A model generated the notes under the pieces. That model was not told where the DNA came from. It did not search any database and saw nothing but the letters and a program-made list of their open reading frames with translations. Below, piece by piece: positions 1-12,690 of a DNA stretch of 64,000 nt; within the stretch, counting starts at the first letter, position 1, and every line of letters begins with the position of its first letter. Both the position numbers and the translations under genes were made by a program. Location: contig NC_081405.1 of NCBI RefSeq assembly GCF_030272615.1, forward strand, positions 474,516,008-474,580,007, in the 5' to 3' direction. The DNA comes from Cryptomeria japonica. Its lineage: Eukaryota > Streptophyta > Pinopsida > Cupressales > Cupressaceae.

Positions 1-969
1 AATAAAAGAAAATTCATTACTAAGCCGACCCTCTTATCAAAGGGGAGTAATTGTTACATGAGCTCATACAAATACATGATCAAAAGCATCATTTCCTTAT
101 CAATTGAATTCAGATTGCACTTCAAACTAATTCAAAGGCAGAGCAGACCAACTAATGCGAACCACATCATCTTTACAGAAATTAGTAGCAGAATTAAGGC
201 AAATCAAGTGCGAATTTGAGCAAAGGTGAATCATAGCAGTTCAAGGAGCAAATTACAGAGAAGTGGATGCGAATTTTCAACACTTCAAAACAAATCAGAA
301 CTACTTCAATAGCAACAAGTGCAGACCTGCAGAGTACCATTCACAGACCATAAAATTCCAATCCAAAGTGAAATTACCATTTTCAGATTGAGAAGAGTCT
401 TAAGAGGCATGATTAGTGAAAATGGTGAGGTTATTTCGTCCATCAGTTTGAGTTTTATTTTGTGCTTGATTCCAAATATGTTCTTTTCAGGTTTGATGAA
501 TCCAAGGGAATTACATCACAATATGAAGAAAGATTGCTCCATGGTGAAGAACACTTCAAGAAGACCCCAAGGGATTGCATTGCAACATGAAGGAAGATAA
601 GGGCTCAACAAGATTAAGGGAAGACAAGTTCAAGACATTCATAAGGGAGACAAGAATGAAGGAAAAAGCAAGCACGAATAAGGAATCATGGCTAAGGATG
701 AACATTCAAGAATCGCTCAACATGATAGGCATGGAGAAGGACTACATAACCTTGGTGATACAATCACTACATGAAGGACTCAACATTGCAAGCCTATTTC
801 AACAGTGCAATGACAAGCTCTAGATATTCAAGACATCATGATAATGAAGGAAATGATATAACAATCTTGAATTTCCTCCAAAAATCCAAGATCACGGTCA
901 ATGCAACAAGGAAGTAATCCCAGTCAAGGACATCATGCATAAAGTAACAAATGCGCATGGAAGGCACAA
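1..969 (+). mobile_element. Upstream part of segment A, no intact gene
   Basis: It is purine-rich and contains short frames only. A TTCTTTTCAGG splice-like site near 481-491 followed by AAG-rich text resembles the start of the 16940-17340 segment (TTTTGCAG then AAG-rich text), which supports it being the upstream half of the split LTR-like segment A. No conserved domain is seen. Confidence 0.35.
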
Positions 970-2979
970 TGTAATGTCCCCACAATTATTTTTCAATTAA
1001 TTTCCAGTTACAACACAACAAGAACCCGTTAAGGATTAGAAATGGAAACACAATAATACTAAAATTGTAACCCTTCCACTTTCTGGTCACCAAGAGCCCA
1101 ATATGGGAAGGTGAGAGCATACGGTGTTGAGGGGATCGTTAGCTTCAAACAACTGGAAATATTACAATGCTTGGGCGGCAAGCTAGCCCTTTCTTCTTAT
1201 CCAGCGGGTGATAGAAATGTTGATAAAAACTTGGCGGTAAACCAACCAAGAACAAACCAAGAAACTAAAGCAAACAATCACTTAACCACTTATGCAGTGG
1301 AAGGACTGGAAATGAAATAAACAATCTACTCTACCGCTTATGCAGCAGGAGGACAATAATACAAATAAAGATATAGGTGGCAAGCCAGCCTCTTCCACTT
1401 GTCAATGGACCTTGTTGCACAATCCAGAAAATAGTTGTTAGTACTACTAACCAGCTTTACAATGTAGTAATATGAATTATAGATTAGAAATGATATTTTC
1501 CACTGCTGATAAGAACTTCTATGCTCACCACACTCTGCAAACTCAAACACACCCAAAGATAACTCCCAAACTCCAAACTCCAATTCTGAAATATAATTTC
1601 CAGCAAGCATAAAACACCAAAACAGCCACTACAAATCCCACAGAAACACTCACAACTTCGTTGGAACAACACAGAATGACCCAAGAACAAGAACAGACAA
1701 ATGCCAGAGGGAAGGCCACTAGACAAGGATCACAAAACCACCACAAAAACACCTAAACAAATCTGCACGAAACCCGAGGCAGACCTAGCATGGTACGACC
1801 AAGCATGGTGACGATTTTGCAATATAAAATCCAAATGACCAAACAACTCTTTGCAAATTGGAACGAAATATCGCCTAGGGTCTAGAAAGATTTAGAGAAA
1901 ATACCTAGAACAAACAGATGAACACACGGAGACTAGTGAAGATTAACCTTCTTCAACACACCCACACGACCAGCAACCTGGACACTCCAAAAAACATCAG
2001 AAAACTAATACATAAATCTGCAACATCATCTTCAATCTACTCCTCTGAATGAAAAGCAGTCTCTGGCTCGACTAGTTCTTGTATTGCAAGAAAGAAATCA
2101 AACTATTGCTAGGAGGTAAGCGTTCCCCGAAGCTTCACTATGCATTTTGGCAGCATTTCGTTATGATTTGTTCAAAAAAGATAAAATGAGAGTCCCAGCA
2201 CTCATATTTATACTCCAGAGGCTCAAATTCAAACCCAAATGGTGCCCAAACTCCATTTATTTCATTTCATGTCCCCTTCTAGACTTGGCGCCCAATTTCA
2301 AGTCTCCTAGGCATACTTTTTTTTATTGTCACAACGTTATAAAATATCAACATTATAAAGCATGAATAATACTGCTTCTTGGAGCCACCTAACTTAGGGG
2401 AAAATGAGACTTAGAATAAAAATAATATTTCTCCCTTCCTAAGTCGTCCATCCATAAAATTATCAAATATTAAAATCTCATGCCTAAGGTATTAATATAT
2501 TAAATATACCTTCATCTCAAATACTGATTATTGCCAAATTGAGCTGGAAACTGAAAAACTAGAAATCACCAAAACTGAACTGGGTTGGAGCACTGAACTG
2601 CCAAAAATAGCACTATCGGATATAGTACTTACTAAAAATAGTAAGTCCTGAAAACATCTCCAAAAAGATTGCTCTTCGAACCTTGTGGATGAACTCTGAA
2701 AACCCAGAAATCCTGACTGCTACCACCAACTTACTAAAAATAGTAAGTTCGGAAAACTTCTCTAAACTGAATGCATCTCACACCCCTATGAAGCTCTCAT
2801 AAAACCCAAAAGGAATCCACGGTCTAAATTGTAAAATTCCAATTAGTAAATCATCAAACAGCTCCCGCAAACCTCCACAAAAGTTGGAAACCCTAATTTT
2901 TGCTTCCAGTTAGCCTACGGGTCTCCGGAATAGGCTAATGGCCAACTGAACTTCTCACCACTGAGAAGGGGACGTTACA
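970..2979. mobile_element. 2,010-bp element with 12-bp terminal inverted repeats and TSD CACAA
   Basis: The element starts TGTAATGTCCCC and ends GGGGACGTTACA; the ends are inverted copies with one mismatch. CACAA flanks it at 965-969 and 2980-2984. The 5-bp duplication and TG/CA ends fit a solo LTR. The same TGTAATGTCCCC end begins both LTRs of the gypsy element at 19828-26699. It contains a direct pair of palindromes ACTTACTA-AAAA-TAGTAAGT (2627-2646 and 2729-2748) and no long ORF. Confidence 0.8.
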
Positions 2980-2984
2980 CACAA

Positions 2985-4380
2985 CAACGACCATGCACAT
3001 GGGGATCAAGCCTTGACATCATGAAGATGGCGAAATAAGAGGACGAAATCAGTGAATGCATCTCTTGAGCAGATAGTTTCAGACGAGTTAATCAAAGATG
3101 GCAGATGATGCAATTTGGGAATATGACCCATCACATTCGTCAAAGGGCTTGATAATGTTGAGTATCAAGAGATATTGCTCAAGGTGGGACACTTCTTTGT
3201 GATGATCTACAAGTTGTGCACGCTAAGTTGGCATCCAGTCACCTTCATCCACCAATCACATGATTCTAAGTCAAGGTATCCAGATTCATTGAACTTGATT
3301 CATTCCAAGATGACAACTATACATGTGAAAGGCACAAACTTCGATGTACCTAACCTTATTTCCTATTGGTCCTTCATCTAGAATGACGTGCAATCAAAGC
3401 AATGTAATGATCCTATTGATCAAGAGGGAGTTAATTGTAACTAACCCTAATTAGGGTTTTATTGTTAAATCTTGGTCCTTGATTTGAGAATCAATCAAAA
3501 CCATTCATTTGAAATGGAAGAGCTATAAAAGGCCTAGCCTGCTCATTTGAAAAGGTTAATAGTTGATCAATAGACACTAGTGGATAGCCTTAGAAAGTAG
3601 AAGTAGAGTAAGAGGAGTTATGAAGAAATTGTTGCCACGACTATGTCGACATCAATACATGTTTCATTGAAGTTATGGTGGTTCTTTGTGTTGTGTTCTA
3701 CATTTTGCATGGTTTCTTGTTACTTCTCAAAGTTAATTGAATTTCATTGATTATGGTGGATATATGCGATGAATTCCTCGGTTCATACTTTTAGTGGTTT
3801 GTTGATTGTAAGCTACTATGCAAAGTTAGCCTAAACCTCATTTTTGCAACAATTCAATTGTGAATGTTTCATTTGGATTGCGCCCACATTCGGTATTTGA
3901 ATGAATGTTTCGCAGTATGAAAATCTTTCATTTCCTTGGGAGATTGCACCAGTGTTGTGTAGTTGTTGTTATCATGACAAAGCAAAGCTTGATTTGAAGG
4001 AGTTTGCCTATCAAAGCATTATTGGTTATTATCATTGTCCTTAGGTGTTAGAATAGATTCCCAAACCCTTTCCCTTTTGATTTTATTTGAGTTTGAGTTA
4101 GTGTAGGAGAAAAGCATCACTGAATTGCTACATTAGATGATCAAGTTCCAGCTGTGATTCATAAACGTAAGTCCCTTTGTGATACCAACAGGATCACATC
4201 ATATTTACTAAGACTATCCATTTGCAAAGTCAAGACCTGACTAAAGAAATTGTTGTCACAAAAGTTGAACCCGCTTGATGAACAACCTTGTGCAACATGG
4301 AAACAACCTCCCAAGTGTGGGACTTGCAAAAGTGAGGTTGAGTCTCCAGAGAAGGTCGGCTTCCTTTCCAATTTGAGTGC
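2985..4380 (+). mobile_element. LTR-like promoter segment A
   Basis: This stretch is clearly related to 17340-18440. Shared text includes the GCAGATAGTTTCAGA block, a CACAAACTTCGATGTACC block, the palindrome AACCCTAATTAGGGTT at 3443-3458, a TATA box (CTATAAAAGG) at 3522-3531, and a 3' part with AAGTCCCTTTGTGAT and GATCACATCA. Sequence before 970 appears to be its upstream part, split by the insertion at 970-2979. I read it as an LTR or LTR-like end; exact limits are not visible. Confidence 0.5.
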
Positions 4381-4899
4381 AAGTGTTGGACTAACCCAGC
4401 ACTAAAATATCTATTCTACTGGATTTGAGAGGGAAAAGGGAGAAAGAAGGGGTGCATGAAAGAGGGGAAATAAGGTGTGCACCTAGATGGAAGTTTGATC
4501 CTCTCTGCCTATGACTACACAAGACATCAATAAAACTACCTCAGGTATGCACAAGTTTCTATCTAAATCGACTTCCTAAGAATAAGTGAAGGTTGGAATT
4601 TTGTAGGATGAAGAGAGGAATTAAAGTAATTCACACTCAACATACACAGAGGGATCAACACAGTCAAATAAACTAAAGAACCAGAAAGAGATGCATTCAA
4701 ATAAAGAGGTAGAACACACTACATAGATTATCTAAACCAAAAAAAGGCAAGAAAGATAATTTTATTAATGCAAAGGCAAGACAACATTTTACAGTTACAG
4801 AAAAGCATGAAATTCTGTAAGAGAAATGAAAAAAGGACCCTAAAGAAGGGCTACAAAATTGCCTTTAAAGCTCAGGCATAACTCAAGTGGAGCTAGAGT
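4381..4899. other. Unassigned convergence zone between two LTR-like segments
   Basis: Segment A from the left and the minus-strand LTR-like segment from the right converge here. I see no domain, terminal repeat or splice structure. Confidence 0.4.
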
Positions 4900-6035
4900 T
4901 AAAAAAACCCTAACCCTAGCCAAGGTTAGTGTTGATGTGTCTTTTGTACATGACCAAACATAGAATAAAATACCTAAAGGTACCTTATCCTCTCTTGAAT
5001 AAAGCTTCTCTGAATGCTGAAGATTTCGCAAAAGGATCAATCGTAGCAGCTCCAAGGTTCTGATATGTAGGTTCTCTACTTGTGGATAAGCACCAGTGGT
5101 GGTTGTGTTTGCTGTTTCATCAAGGGGCCTTACGTACTTTCTAAGAAAGCTCGTTCTTGCAATCACTTTTCAATGAGGAAACTGGATTTTCCTAATATTA
5201 ACTAATGTTTCAAAAAAGGGCAAAAGATTGAGGGTTCGAGAAGGCTATACTAAACTAGGCCTAAGAATGACTAAATTGTGAGTAATCTTGGTGAAACTCT
5301 ACCAATCTCAGTATTGCCATAAAACAACAACTCTACTGGAATCGGTGCGATCTTCAAAGGGAATTCAAGGACTTTCGAATCATTAATGAACAAAGACACT
5401 ATTGATTAGATACATATCGGTATTCAAATAATGATTGAACTCTAAACAATTTCAATATCTCCAGTTGACCACACAAGGCACGCTTACAATCAGTAAGTGG
5501 CTAGTGGTTTGGACTATGAGTTTTACCAAAAGATCAAACACAACATTTGTCACTCAAACTAATTCTAGAATCTAAGAACTTATCTCCACTAAGAGTGATT
5601 CAAGAAGATAAACAACCATGTAAAAAGCCACAAAGATTGCATTAAAACACCATAACTTCAATATTTTATTGATCTCATAGCAAAATATAACAACAATTGT
5701 TCAACTTTCTCTCTTCACTACTTTTATCTCTGCTGCTAACAATCTTATTATTCTTCTCTCTTTTCTCTAACTCTTTAAAATGAATTGAGTGAGGGCTTAT
5801 ATAGCACTCCCAAATACAATGAACGGCCTGGATCTAAAGAAGAGCAAAGGCTGAGATTTTGACACCTAAACCATAATTAGGGTTTGTTACAAAATGACCC
5901 TATTTAGATAAGCATTATCATAACATAGCCAATAGAAATTGGCACAAATAATGAAGAAACATAGCCCAATAGGAATTGAATTGCCACATCATTTCATAAC
6001 AACTTTTCATCTAGAATTTTGTTCCCTTTTCTATG
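4900..6035 (-). mobile_element. LTR-like segment downstream of the long unknown ORF
   Basis: On the minus strand it holds CCTATTGG, an imperfect AAACCCTAATTATGGTTT palindrome (5888-5869), and a TATATAAG box (5804-5797) about 63 bp further. Next come CCACTAGCC-TTACT-GATTGTAAG and a 3' part (GCTTATCCAC-AGTAGAGA, CCTTGGA, GATCCTTT, TCTTCAGCATTC, ACACATCAACA). All of these recur on the plus strand at 17620-18580. It begins straight after the last stop of the ORF, as a 3' LTR would. Limits are inferred. Confidence 0.5.
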
Positions 6036-9000
6036 TTATTTTCTGGCATATTCAATGAATCTGGACATAATCCCCTCGATCTCAACAATGGGAATCTCAT
6101 GCAAGTTCTTCATCCACTCTTCCAAGTGAAGGACCTAGTTAAAAGCTGCAAGAAGGGTCATCTCCCATCCATGCTCTAGTTCTTTTGTTTTCTCGATCAG
6201 GAACATAGTAGCATACATCTGATCTCACTGTTTTTTTGTGATCATGTTCTCTTCTTTGCAAAAAATAATCTTGATCCTGTCTTCCAATTCTTGGACATCC
6301 ACATTTGTTTCGATCTCTATCCTTTTGTCAAGAATTGTACATAATACATCAAACACCTTATCCTAAATAGGATGGACAGTGCCCTCAACTCGGCTGCATC
6401 TACTATTGATGTCTTCGAATAGAACTTCCTTCATTTGGAGCAAAGTTGACCATTGTAGAAGATTATGGGTTCCTCCATCAATTATCTTCTCTTGTGCTAA
6501 AACATGTCTAGATGTCCTTCTTACTACCTGCAATACGGTGATGACAATATCTCTAGTGTGAGTGAAGGCATCCACAGTCACTACTAGATTATGAATGATC
6601 TCAAGGACTTGGATAGCTCTGTGGACTGTCTTCATTATTCTTGCCAAAAATTCCATGGCCACCCTATAGGATTCATCAATCCATGTACTCATGAGTTGGG
6701 CTAAGTTCTTCATCTTTTCTGCCCCATTTATTGACTCAGGAGGGAGTGCTTGCAAGGGTGAGACTGTTGGATCCTGTCGTCTTAATGGCTGATTAAGGTG
6801 GCTAAAATAATTCCTCCAAGCGTTAACCTCTCTTTCCAACTTCTTATTCTTTTCCATTTCTTCCTTTTGTTGATCATTAATTGCTTTCACTGAATCGGTT
6901 GCTTCTTCCATAGCTTGCCCGAAGGTAAGTGGACCAAGATCAAATGTCTCTAAATCATACTCTTCTGCCATAATCTCATCCTCATACTTGTCCACTGTTG
7001 GTGTAGCTACCTGTATCTTCTTGGATCCTGCATCATCTCTAATTACCTTTGACATCTTTGTAGCTGCCTTCTTTTCAATTTCTTCTTGGGAGTTTCCTAG
7101 AAGACTTTCCAAATCAAATACTTGTTCTTCCTCTTCAACTACAACTGCCCTTGTCAGTCTTTCTTTCAGCCAATCTGGAATGGAAGACTTTCTTTCCCTT
7201 ACCTGTATTTCCTTAGGCAAAGGTCTCTCGGCTCTGAAAGGAGATGTTGCTTCATCATCATTCTTTTCTTCTTGTTGTTCATTAGCACCAACTTGGAGAG
7301 GAAGAGATTGACCTGATGAGTGTTGAGGTGTTCGTCTTTTGCCTTGTTTATCATTCTGCACTATGGATTCCATAGACTCATCAACTTCATACACTATCTC
7401 TCTTTGATCCTCTCTTTGACTTATCTCCTTTTCATGTCTAGAAGAAGTACTCGATGGACAATCAGGATTCACCTTTTGTTTCTTCTTGGATGGTTCTTTC
7501 TTCTCAGGTCCTTCCTTTCTCTTCGACCCCTTGGAATGAGAAGTATTCTCACTCACACTTGCTTCTCCTTCTTCTGTTCTTGCTTCTAGGGTGAATGTCA
7601 TGGCTATATTCTGCTCCTTCAATTTTTGATGTTGTACGTCCACCCATCTGCGAGTGCAATTTAAAACTGGGTCCATGAATGCTCTCAGGTCTGCAACTTC
7701 TTGCTCATTCCAATCTATCTTCACTTCTTTATCTTCCTTCTCATAGGATGATTGGAGATATCTACCACTGTCTTGTGCTTGATCGGCTACTCTATAAGCT
7801 TTACATTTCCTAATAAGATACAAGGGTAATCTAGAATGCATCTTTCTTTTCACCTCCACGTCATCTTGAACATTCATCCAAAAGTCCTCTACTTGAAACT
7901 CATGTCTGTACTTCTTCCCAACTGTCTCTTCCATATGACCATGGGGATCAAAATTCTCTCTCGAGGCAAAGGATGTAAATGAATACAGAGATAGTTCCTT
8001 TTTTGCATCTTCGGCTGCTTGAGAATTAGGACACACTTCAATTGAATTTCCCAGTGAAATAGGTATGGGGATACCATTTCCATGCTTATGTCTTGATGCT
8101 TTAGCACAAGCTGCCAACTGTCTAGTCACTTCAAGTAATAGTATTTTGTCTGTAGGATACCTTGGCAACATATAAGGAGGTGAAGGACATCCATGGACCC
8201 TAATGTAGGTGAATTTAAGAAATTGAATAAACCATGCACCATGTTTCTTCACGAACTCCTGTGCTTCTGGAGATAGTCGTTGGTGAATCCCTCCTTGCAA
8301 CGTCCTAGTGATATACATTGTGAAGGTGTCATTGACTAGCTTGTAGTAATTCTTAAGCGGATGATGCAATTGAGCATAAGAATCACATACTCTTATCTCT
8401 CCTGTCCCTCTCCCAACAACTCCTCTATGTGGTAGCCCTGCATACTCAAAACTTCTGACTAAAGAATATATAACATATGAACTCATGTAGAATGACTTAG
8501 TAGGGACTAGCCTCCTCAACTGCACATCTAAGTTGTTGCTAATAATTCTGGCCCAATTGAACATTCCTTTTCCTTGGATGATCACTTGAATAAAGAAGAA
8601 CATCCACTTGTCGAAAAAGAAGGCCTGAGAGGCACCTATAACCCGATTGAGCATGGTTATCAAGTCTCTGAATTCCTCTTGGAAATCAATTCTGTGAGCC
8701 GTATTGGGTATCTTATTCAAGCGAGGCCTACTTTTGAGCAACCAATTCTTATTGATGAAGTTCAGACAAGTATCAAGGTCGTCTTCGTAGATAGACCTGG
8801 CTCCATCTAAGCTCTTGTAGATCATATCTCTCGGCTCCGGGAAATGAAAAGCTTCACTTATAGCTTCTTCTGAAAGATAGGCTAGGACAGTTCCATCCTC
8901 GGCTACGATTGTCCTTGAATGTGAATCATAGTGCCTGGCACATTCGATCATCAGCTCATGACATTTGACTGCGGGAGGTAAGCCTGCGGCCTTGATGATG

Positions 9001-9206
9001 CCACTCTCAATTATCTTCTTGGTTGTGGGTGATGGCTTGTCGATGTAGGGTGCTTCTCAAAAATTCTTCACATTGAAGTTCCCTAAGTTGGTGTCTCCAA
9101 TATTGCTCCATTTGGACACGATCCTTGTCTCCAAATCGTCATTCTTTTGATCTTCTTTGATGAGAACCTGTCGGGTAGCGGATCCACTTGCCTTGGGGGT
9201 CGCCAT
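6036..9206 (-). pseudogene. Long unknown element-associated ORF, readable through four in-frame stops
   Basis: I do not recognise the family. A frame opens at an ATG at 9206, meets a TGA at codon 50 (9059-9057), is open for 862 codons to a TAG at 6365-6363, and continues in the same frame as sensible protein through a TGA and a second TAG to a TAA at 6036. The ancestral product was about 1,050 residues. In the open 862-residue part, residues 1-440 look globular with an aromatic-rich FFFDKWMFFF stretch, 475-494 is a strongly basic bipartite NLS-like segment, 500-700 is charged and low in complexity, and about 690-712 could be a short coiled coil. An acceptor-like TTTTTTGTAG lies 7 nt before the ATG. 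An LTR-like segment follows and a hairpin array precedes it. No RT, IN, protease or zinc-knuckle motif is visible. I infer an accessory ORF of a large retroelement-like repeat. Confidence 0.7.
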
Positions 9207-9213
9207 TTGCTAC

Positions 9214-10161
9214 CTACAAAAAAGCTTAAGTTAGGTCTAGGTATAGAACTTTAGATAGGTGACTTGAGGTTTCTTAAAGAAACAATTAAAATTTGAAAAT
9301 GAAATGATAAAACCTTTAAAATCATGAATTTTCAAACTTGACATCACCTAGAAATCAAACTAGATTATTGAAGACCTAAACTTAAGAAGATTGATATAGA
9401 AACTCGAATCAGATCTTCAATACCTTGTCAAAAAATCAGATTGCACACCTTACCTTTGACTTCTAATTATCAACTTGAAAAGATGAATAAAAAATGGAGA
9501 TTGCTGCTGGATTCGCCTTCCTTCCAAGTGGTATTCAAAGGGTTTCAAAGGTTTCAGGTCTGTACTTCAGGTTCACCTTTGCAGATTCAGTCCTCAACCA
9601 GCCTTCATGGATCAGAAATTCGCCTACCTGCTGCAATCTGCTCTTCCACTTCTGCTCCTCTAATTCACTTAGGAAGAAAAATATGAATGAATGATTATTG
9701 CTTGTCAAATCTACTTACCTTTGTATGGCAATTTCATCATTTTCCCAAGAGGCCGACCTCTTAAATAAACAAATAAAATTTAAAAAATTCATCTTCAAGG
9801 TGGCCGACCTAGCAATAAGGCTAAAAAAAAATATAATTGGGCGGCAAAGAGTAAATTTTTGAATTTTAAGGCCCAAAGATCAATTTAACACATTTGACAA
9901 ATGTTTAACCAAGGCGAATTTGCATTATTTATCCAAATGAGGTTTAATTAGCAATTTATGAGAGGGAAAATGTGTCTTGAATGTGACTTTGCTTGTGAGT
10001 CTCTTGAAGAGGCATAGGCAAGCTTAGGAGATATTGATGTTTCTTTAATGTTTGCCACTTTTCTCCATTTTTTTTTTTATTTCACCATCTTGATCCTTAA
10101 CCTCTGATATTCTTGCCATCATGAACTTTGCTTCAACCAAGGTGAAAATGGGGATTTCTAA
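9214..10161 (-). promoter_or_regulatory. Leader/intron-like spacer upstream of the long unknown ORF
   Basis: Read on the minus strand, this stretch holds a TATTTAAGAGG box near 9757 inside a GGTCGGCC-rich segment, candidate 5' splice sites (AAGGTAAGTAG near 9720 and AAGGTAAGG near 9455), and a polypyrimidine tract ending in TTTTTTGTAG at 9214 just before the ORF start. This looks like a promoter plus 5'-UTR intron, but it is inference from motifs only. No coding sequence is seen. Confidence 0.3.
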
Positions 10162-11597
10162 GGACTTTGCCCTAAACCCTTTGGAAGGGTCAGGAGCGAT
10201 TTCTATGACTAGGCCCAAATTGCATCACTTTTTACTCTGAATTGCTCCCCAAGGTAAGCATATACTAGTCTTAGTACTTCCAAAGCCCAGGGATTCATTT
10301 TTTAGCCTCCGTTATGAGCGAATTATGTGATCTTGAGAATTTCGCTCTGGACCCTTTGGAAGGGTCAAGAGCGAAATTCATTCCTTAGCTCAAAATCCTT
10401 ACTTCTTGAACTCATAACCTATTCAAATACATGCCTATGGCAATCTTTAAGTCCAATTCACCTTCATCAATGTTTGGCTTAACACAAATTTGGAAAAAAA
10501 AGGATATTTTGAGAATTTCGCTCTGGACCCTTTGGAAGGGTCAGGAGCGAAATTCAGGTTTTAGACTTGATCCTTCATTTCCTTCACTTCAATTCATCTT
10601 GCAAGGCGAAAATACATCACTCCACCTTCAACCACGCCATAGGAATCAATGTTTTGGCTTCACACAAGGAGAAAATAGGTGATTTGAGGAATTTCGCTCT
10701 AGGGAAGGGTCAGGAGCGAAATTCATTCTTTGCTTGTTTTCTCTTACTTAGCTCCATTCTTCTCACTTTGTTCTACCTTGACTCTCACCTTTGGATCCCT
10801 CTCTCATGAAAGCGACATTTGTTTGACCCCTAAGAAGGCCTAAAAGGAGAAATTCACTCCAAATCATGGCCAAGGACGGGACCTTTAGAGAACTTCGCTC
10901 TTGACCCTTTGGAAGGGTCAAGAGCGAAATTCAAGTTTTAGCTCAATTCCTTCATTCCAAATAAGTGTTTTGCTTTCACTCATGCCTGGGAATGAGCTAG
11001 TTCATGGCTTTGGGCAATGTAGAGTGTCTTACAAAGGAATTTGCTCTGGACCCTTTGGAAGGGTCAGGAGCAAAATTCTCATTCTAGGCTTGATTCATTT
11101 TGGAATTAACTTGACTTTGCCCTAGACTCAACCCTTGATGCATATCCTTCCAAATCCTTGCCCATTCGCTCAACCACTCACTGACTTAGGTGAAATCTTG
11201 GGTCATTGGAGAAATTTAACTCTGGACCCTTTGGAAGGGTCAGGAGCGAAATTCACATTTAGGCTATAATCCTAACTTCATTTTTTCACATTTCTTCATT
11301 CAAACAAGTGTTTTGCCTTCATTCAAGCCTGGGAATGGGTTAGCTCATAGTTTGGGTCAAGGTGGAGTGTCTAGTAGAGGAATTCGCTCTGGACCCTTTG
11401 GAAGGGTCAGGAGCGAAATTCCTATTCTAGGCATAATTTCCCTTCAAATTGACTTGACTTTACCCCAAACTCATTCCTTGATGCATATCCTTCCATATCC
11501 TTGCCAATTCACTCAACAACTCTTTGACTCGAGTGAAATCTTGGGTCCTTGGTGAAATTTCGCTCTGGACCCTTTGGAAGGGTCAGGAGCGAAATTC
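10162..11597 (+). repeat. Hairpin array 1: nine ~43-bp inverted repeats, ~174-bp period
   Basis: Units lie at about 10162-10203 (degenerate), 10337-10379, 10513-10555, 10689-10724 (apex deleted), 10890-10932, 11037-11078, 11211-11254, 11380-11421 and 11554-11597. Each has a left arm GAATTTCGCTC, an inner arm GACCCTT, a TGG loop, AAGGGTC, and the right arm GAGCGAAATTC, so about 18 of 20 positions pair. Start-to-start distances are 147-201 bp, mostly 169-176. The sequence between hairpins is also repeated as a ~350-bp dimer: similar text recurs at 10969 and 11310, and at 11137 and 11487. No long ORF is supported here. Confidence 0.9.
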
Positions 11598-12050
11598 ATG
11601 TTCTAGGTTCAAATTCCTTAGCTTTTCCATCCATCATGCCTTAAATTGCCTCCTGAATCTTCTCTTTGTCACTGGCTCTATTCAATCGACTCCAACTCGA
11701 CAGAAAACAAGACTCTGACCAAAAACCCAACAACCTTGACCTATCCTGACTTAAAACCTTTGACTTTTTGCACAATCTATACATTTTCCATCTCCTGAAA
11801 GGTAAGATCCTTCTAAGATTACCTCAGGGTTCAAGGCAGACAACAGATGACTTCCCCAAGGTAGGTCAAATTTGGCTTTGAAAGAAACCCTAGGTGAGCT
11901 CTGCGAAGAAAACCCTAACCTACCCTTCCCAGGCGACCACTAACTCACTCAAAACACCTAGCAAGCAGAGAAAAACCTAGCTAAGAGAAAGCAAAACCAA
12001 AAAAAGAAGAGGGGGTCCCCATCCTGATGGGGCGATGTGTGAAATGGTCA
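11598..12050 (-). other. Leader segment of the minus-strand element, with stem-loop
   Basis: On the minus strand this begins with CACATCGCCCCATC followed by GATGGGGACCCC. The perfect 7-bp stem is at 12017-12032. A polypyrimidine/TTTGCTTTCT stretch follows. The same text occurs in opposite orientation at 14825. No coding sequence is recognised. Confidence 0.55.
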
Positions 12051-12690
12051 CAATAGTTAGGTTACAAAATATCAGAGCATGAGAAGAAGATCGGATCAAC
12101 AACGAATTGATAGCGTGTTGAATTTGGCTCTTAGAACGTCCTCTGCCTCTGGAAAAGCAAAATCCCTGCACAGAAAGGGGAAATCTCTGAGTAGATGCAC
12201 TTGCAAGGAAAAAAGTCCTCATATCGCATTAAATGGGCATGGGCGGCGTCTGAAATCGGTAGCAGAGGCATGGGGAGGGACAATCATCTCCTGAAAATTA
12301 GGGGAAATCGGCATTGGAATGGCGTCTGAAAAGGCCTTCAAACCCATGTCTTCACTACAATGAATGAGCCGCAGGTAGTGTCCAAAAACGGCCATAGGAG
12401 TCATGTCTGGAGTAATGGCAAAAGAATCTGGTGGTTGGATGAAATCTGATCCAAAATCGGGCGCCGATTGGGCAGAAAAGGGGCCTCGACCATTGGGTCG
12501 ACAACCACCCTGCACAGAGGTTTGAATGCCGAACAGCCCCTGCTAGTTTGAAAATTGGCCGTCGATTTGAGAGATTTACGGAAAAATGGACACACGAGAT
12601 CTCTCCACATAGCCCTACTAAGGCTCACTGAAGCTTTAAAACGTGGTTGTTCGATTGGGCCTTTATGAAGATCTAATGGTCACAGAAATC
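12051..12690. other. Unassigned spacer
   Basis: This spacer separates the minus-strand leader from the GC-rich minisatellite. It contains several short open frames on both strands, none with a recognisable domain. I see no gene, splice-site set or terminal repeat. Confidence 0.4.

Noticed and set aside
2627-2748. Paired ACTTACTA-AAAA-TAGTAAGT palindromes as a regulatory array
   Set aside because: There are only two copies in an LTR-type element with no promoter context; recorded as part of the element.
6379-8810. Plus-strand frames opposite the long unknown ORF
   Set aside because: They are shadows of a 2.6-kb open minus-strand frame and show Ser/Phe/Leu-rich, low-quality text.
12219-12628. 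Minus-strand frames of 75-98 codons in the spacer
   Set aside because: They overlap each other, have no recognisable domain and are not continued by splicing.
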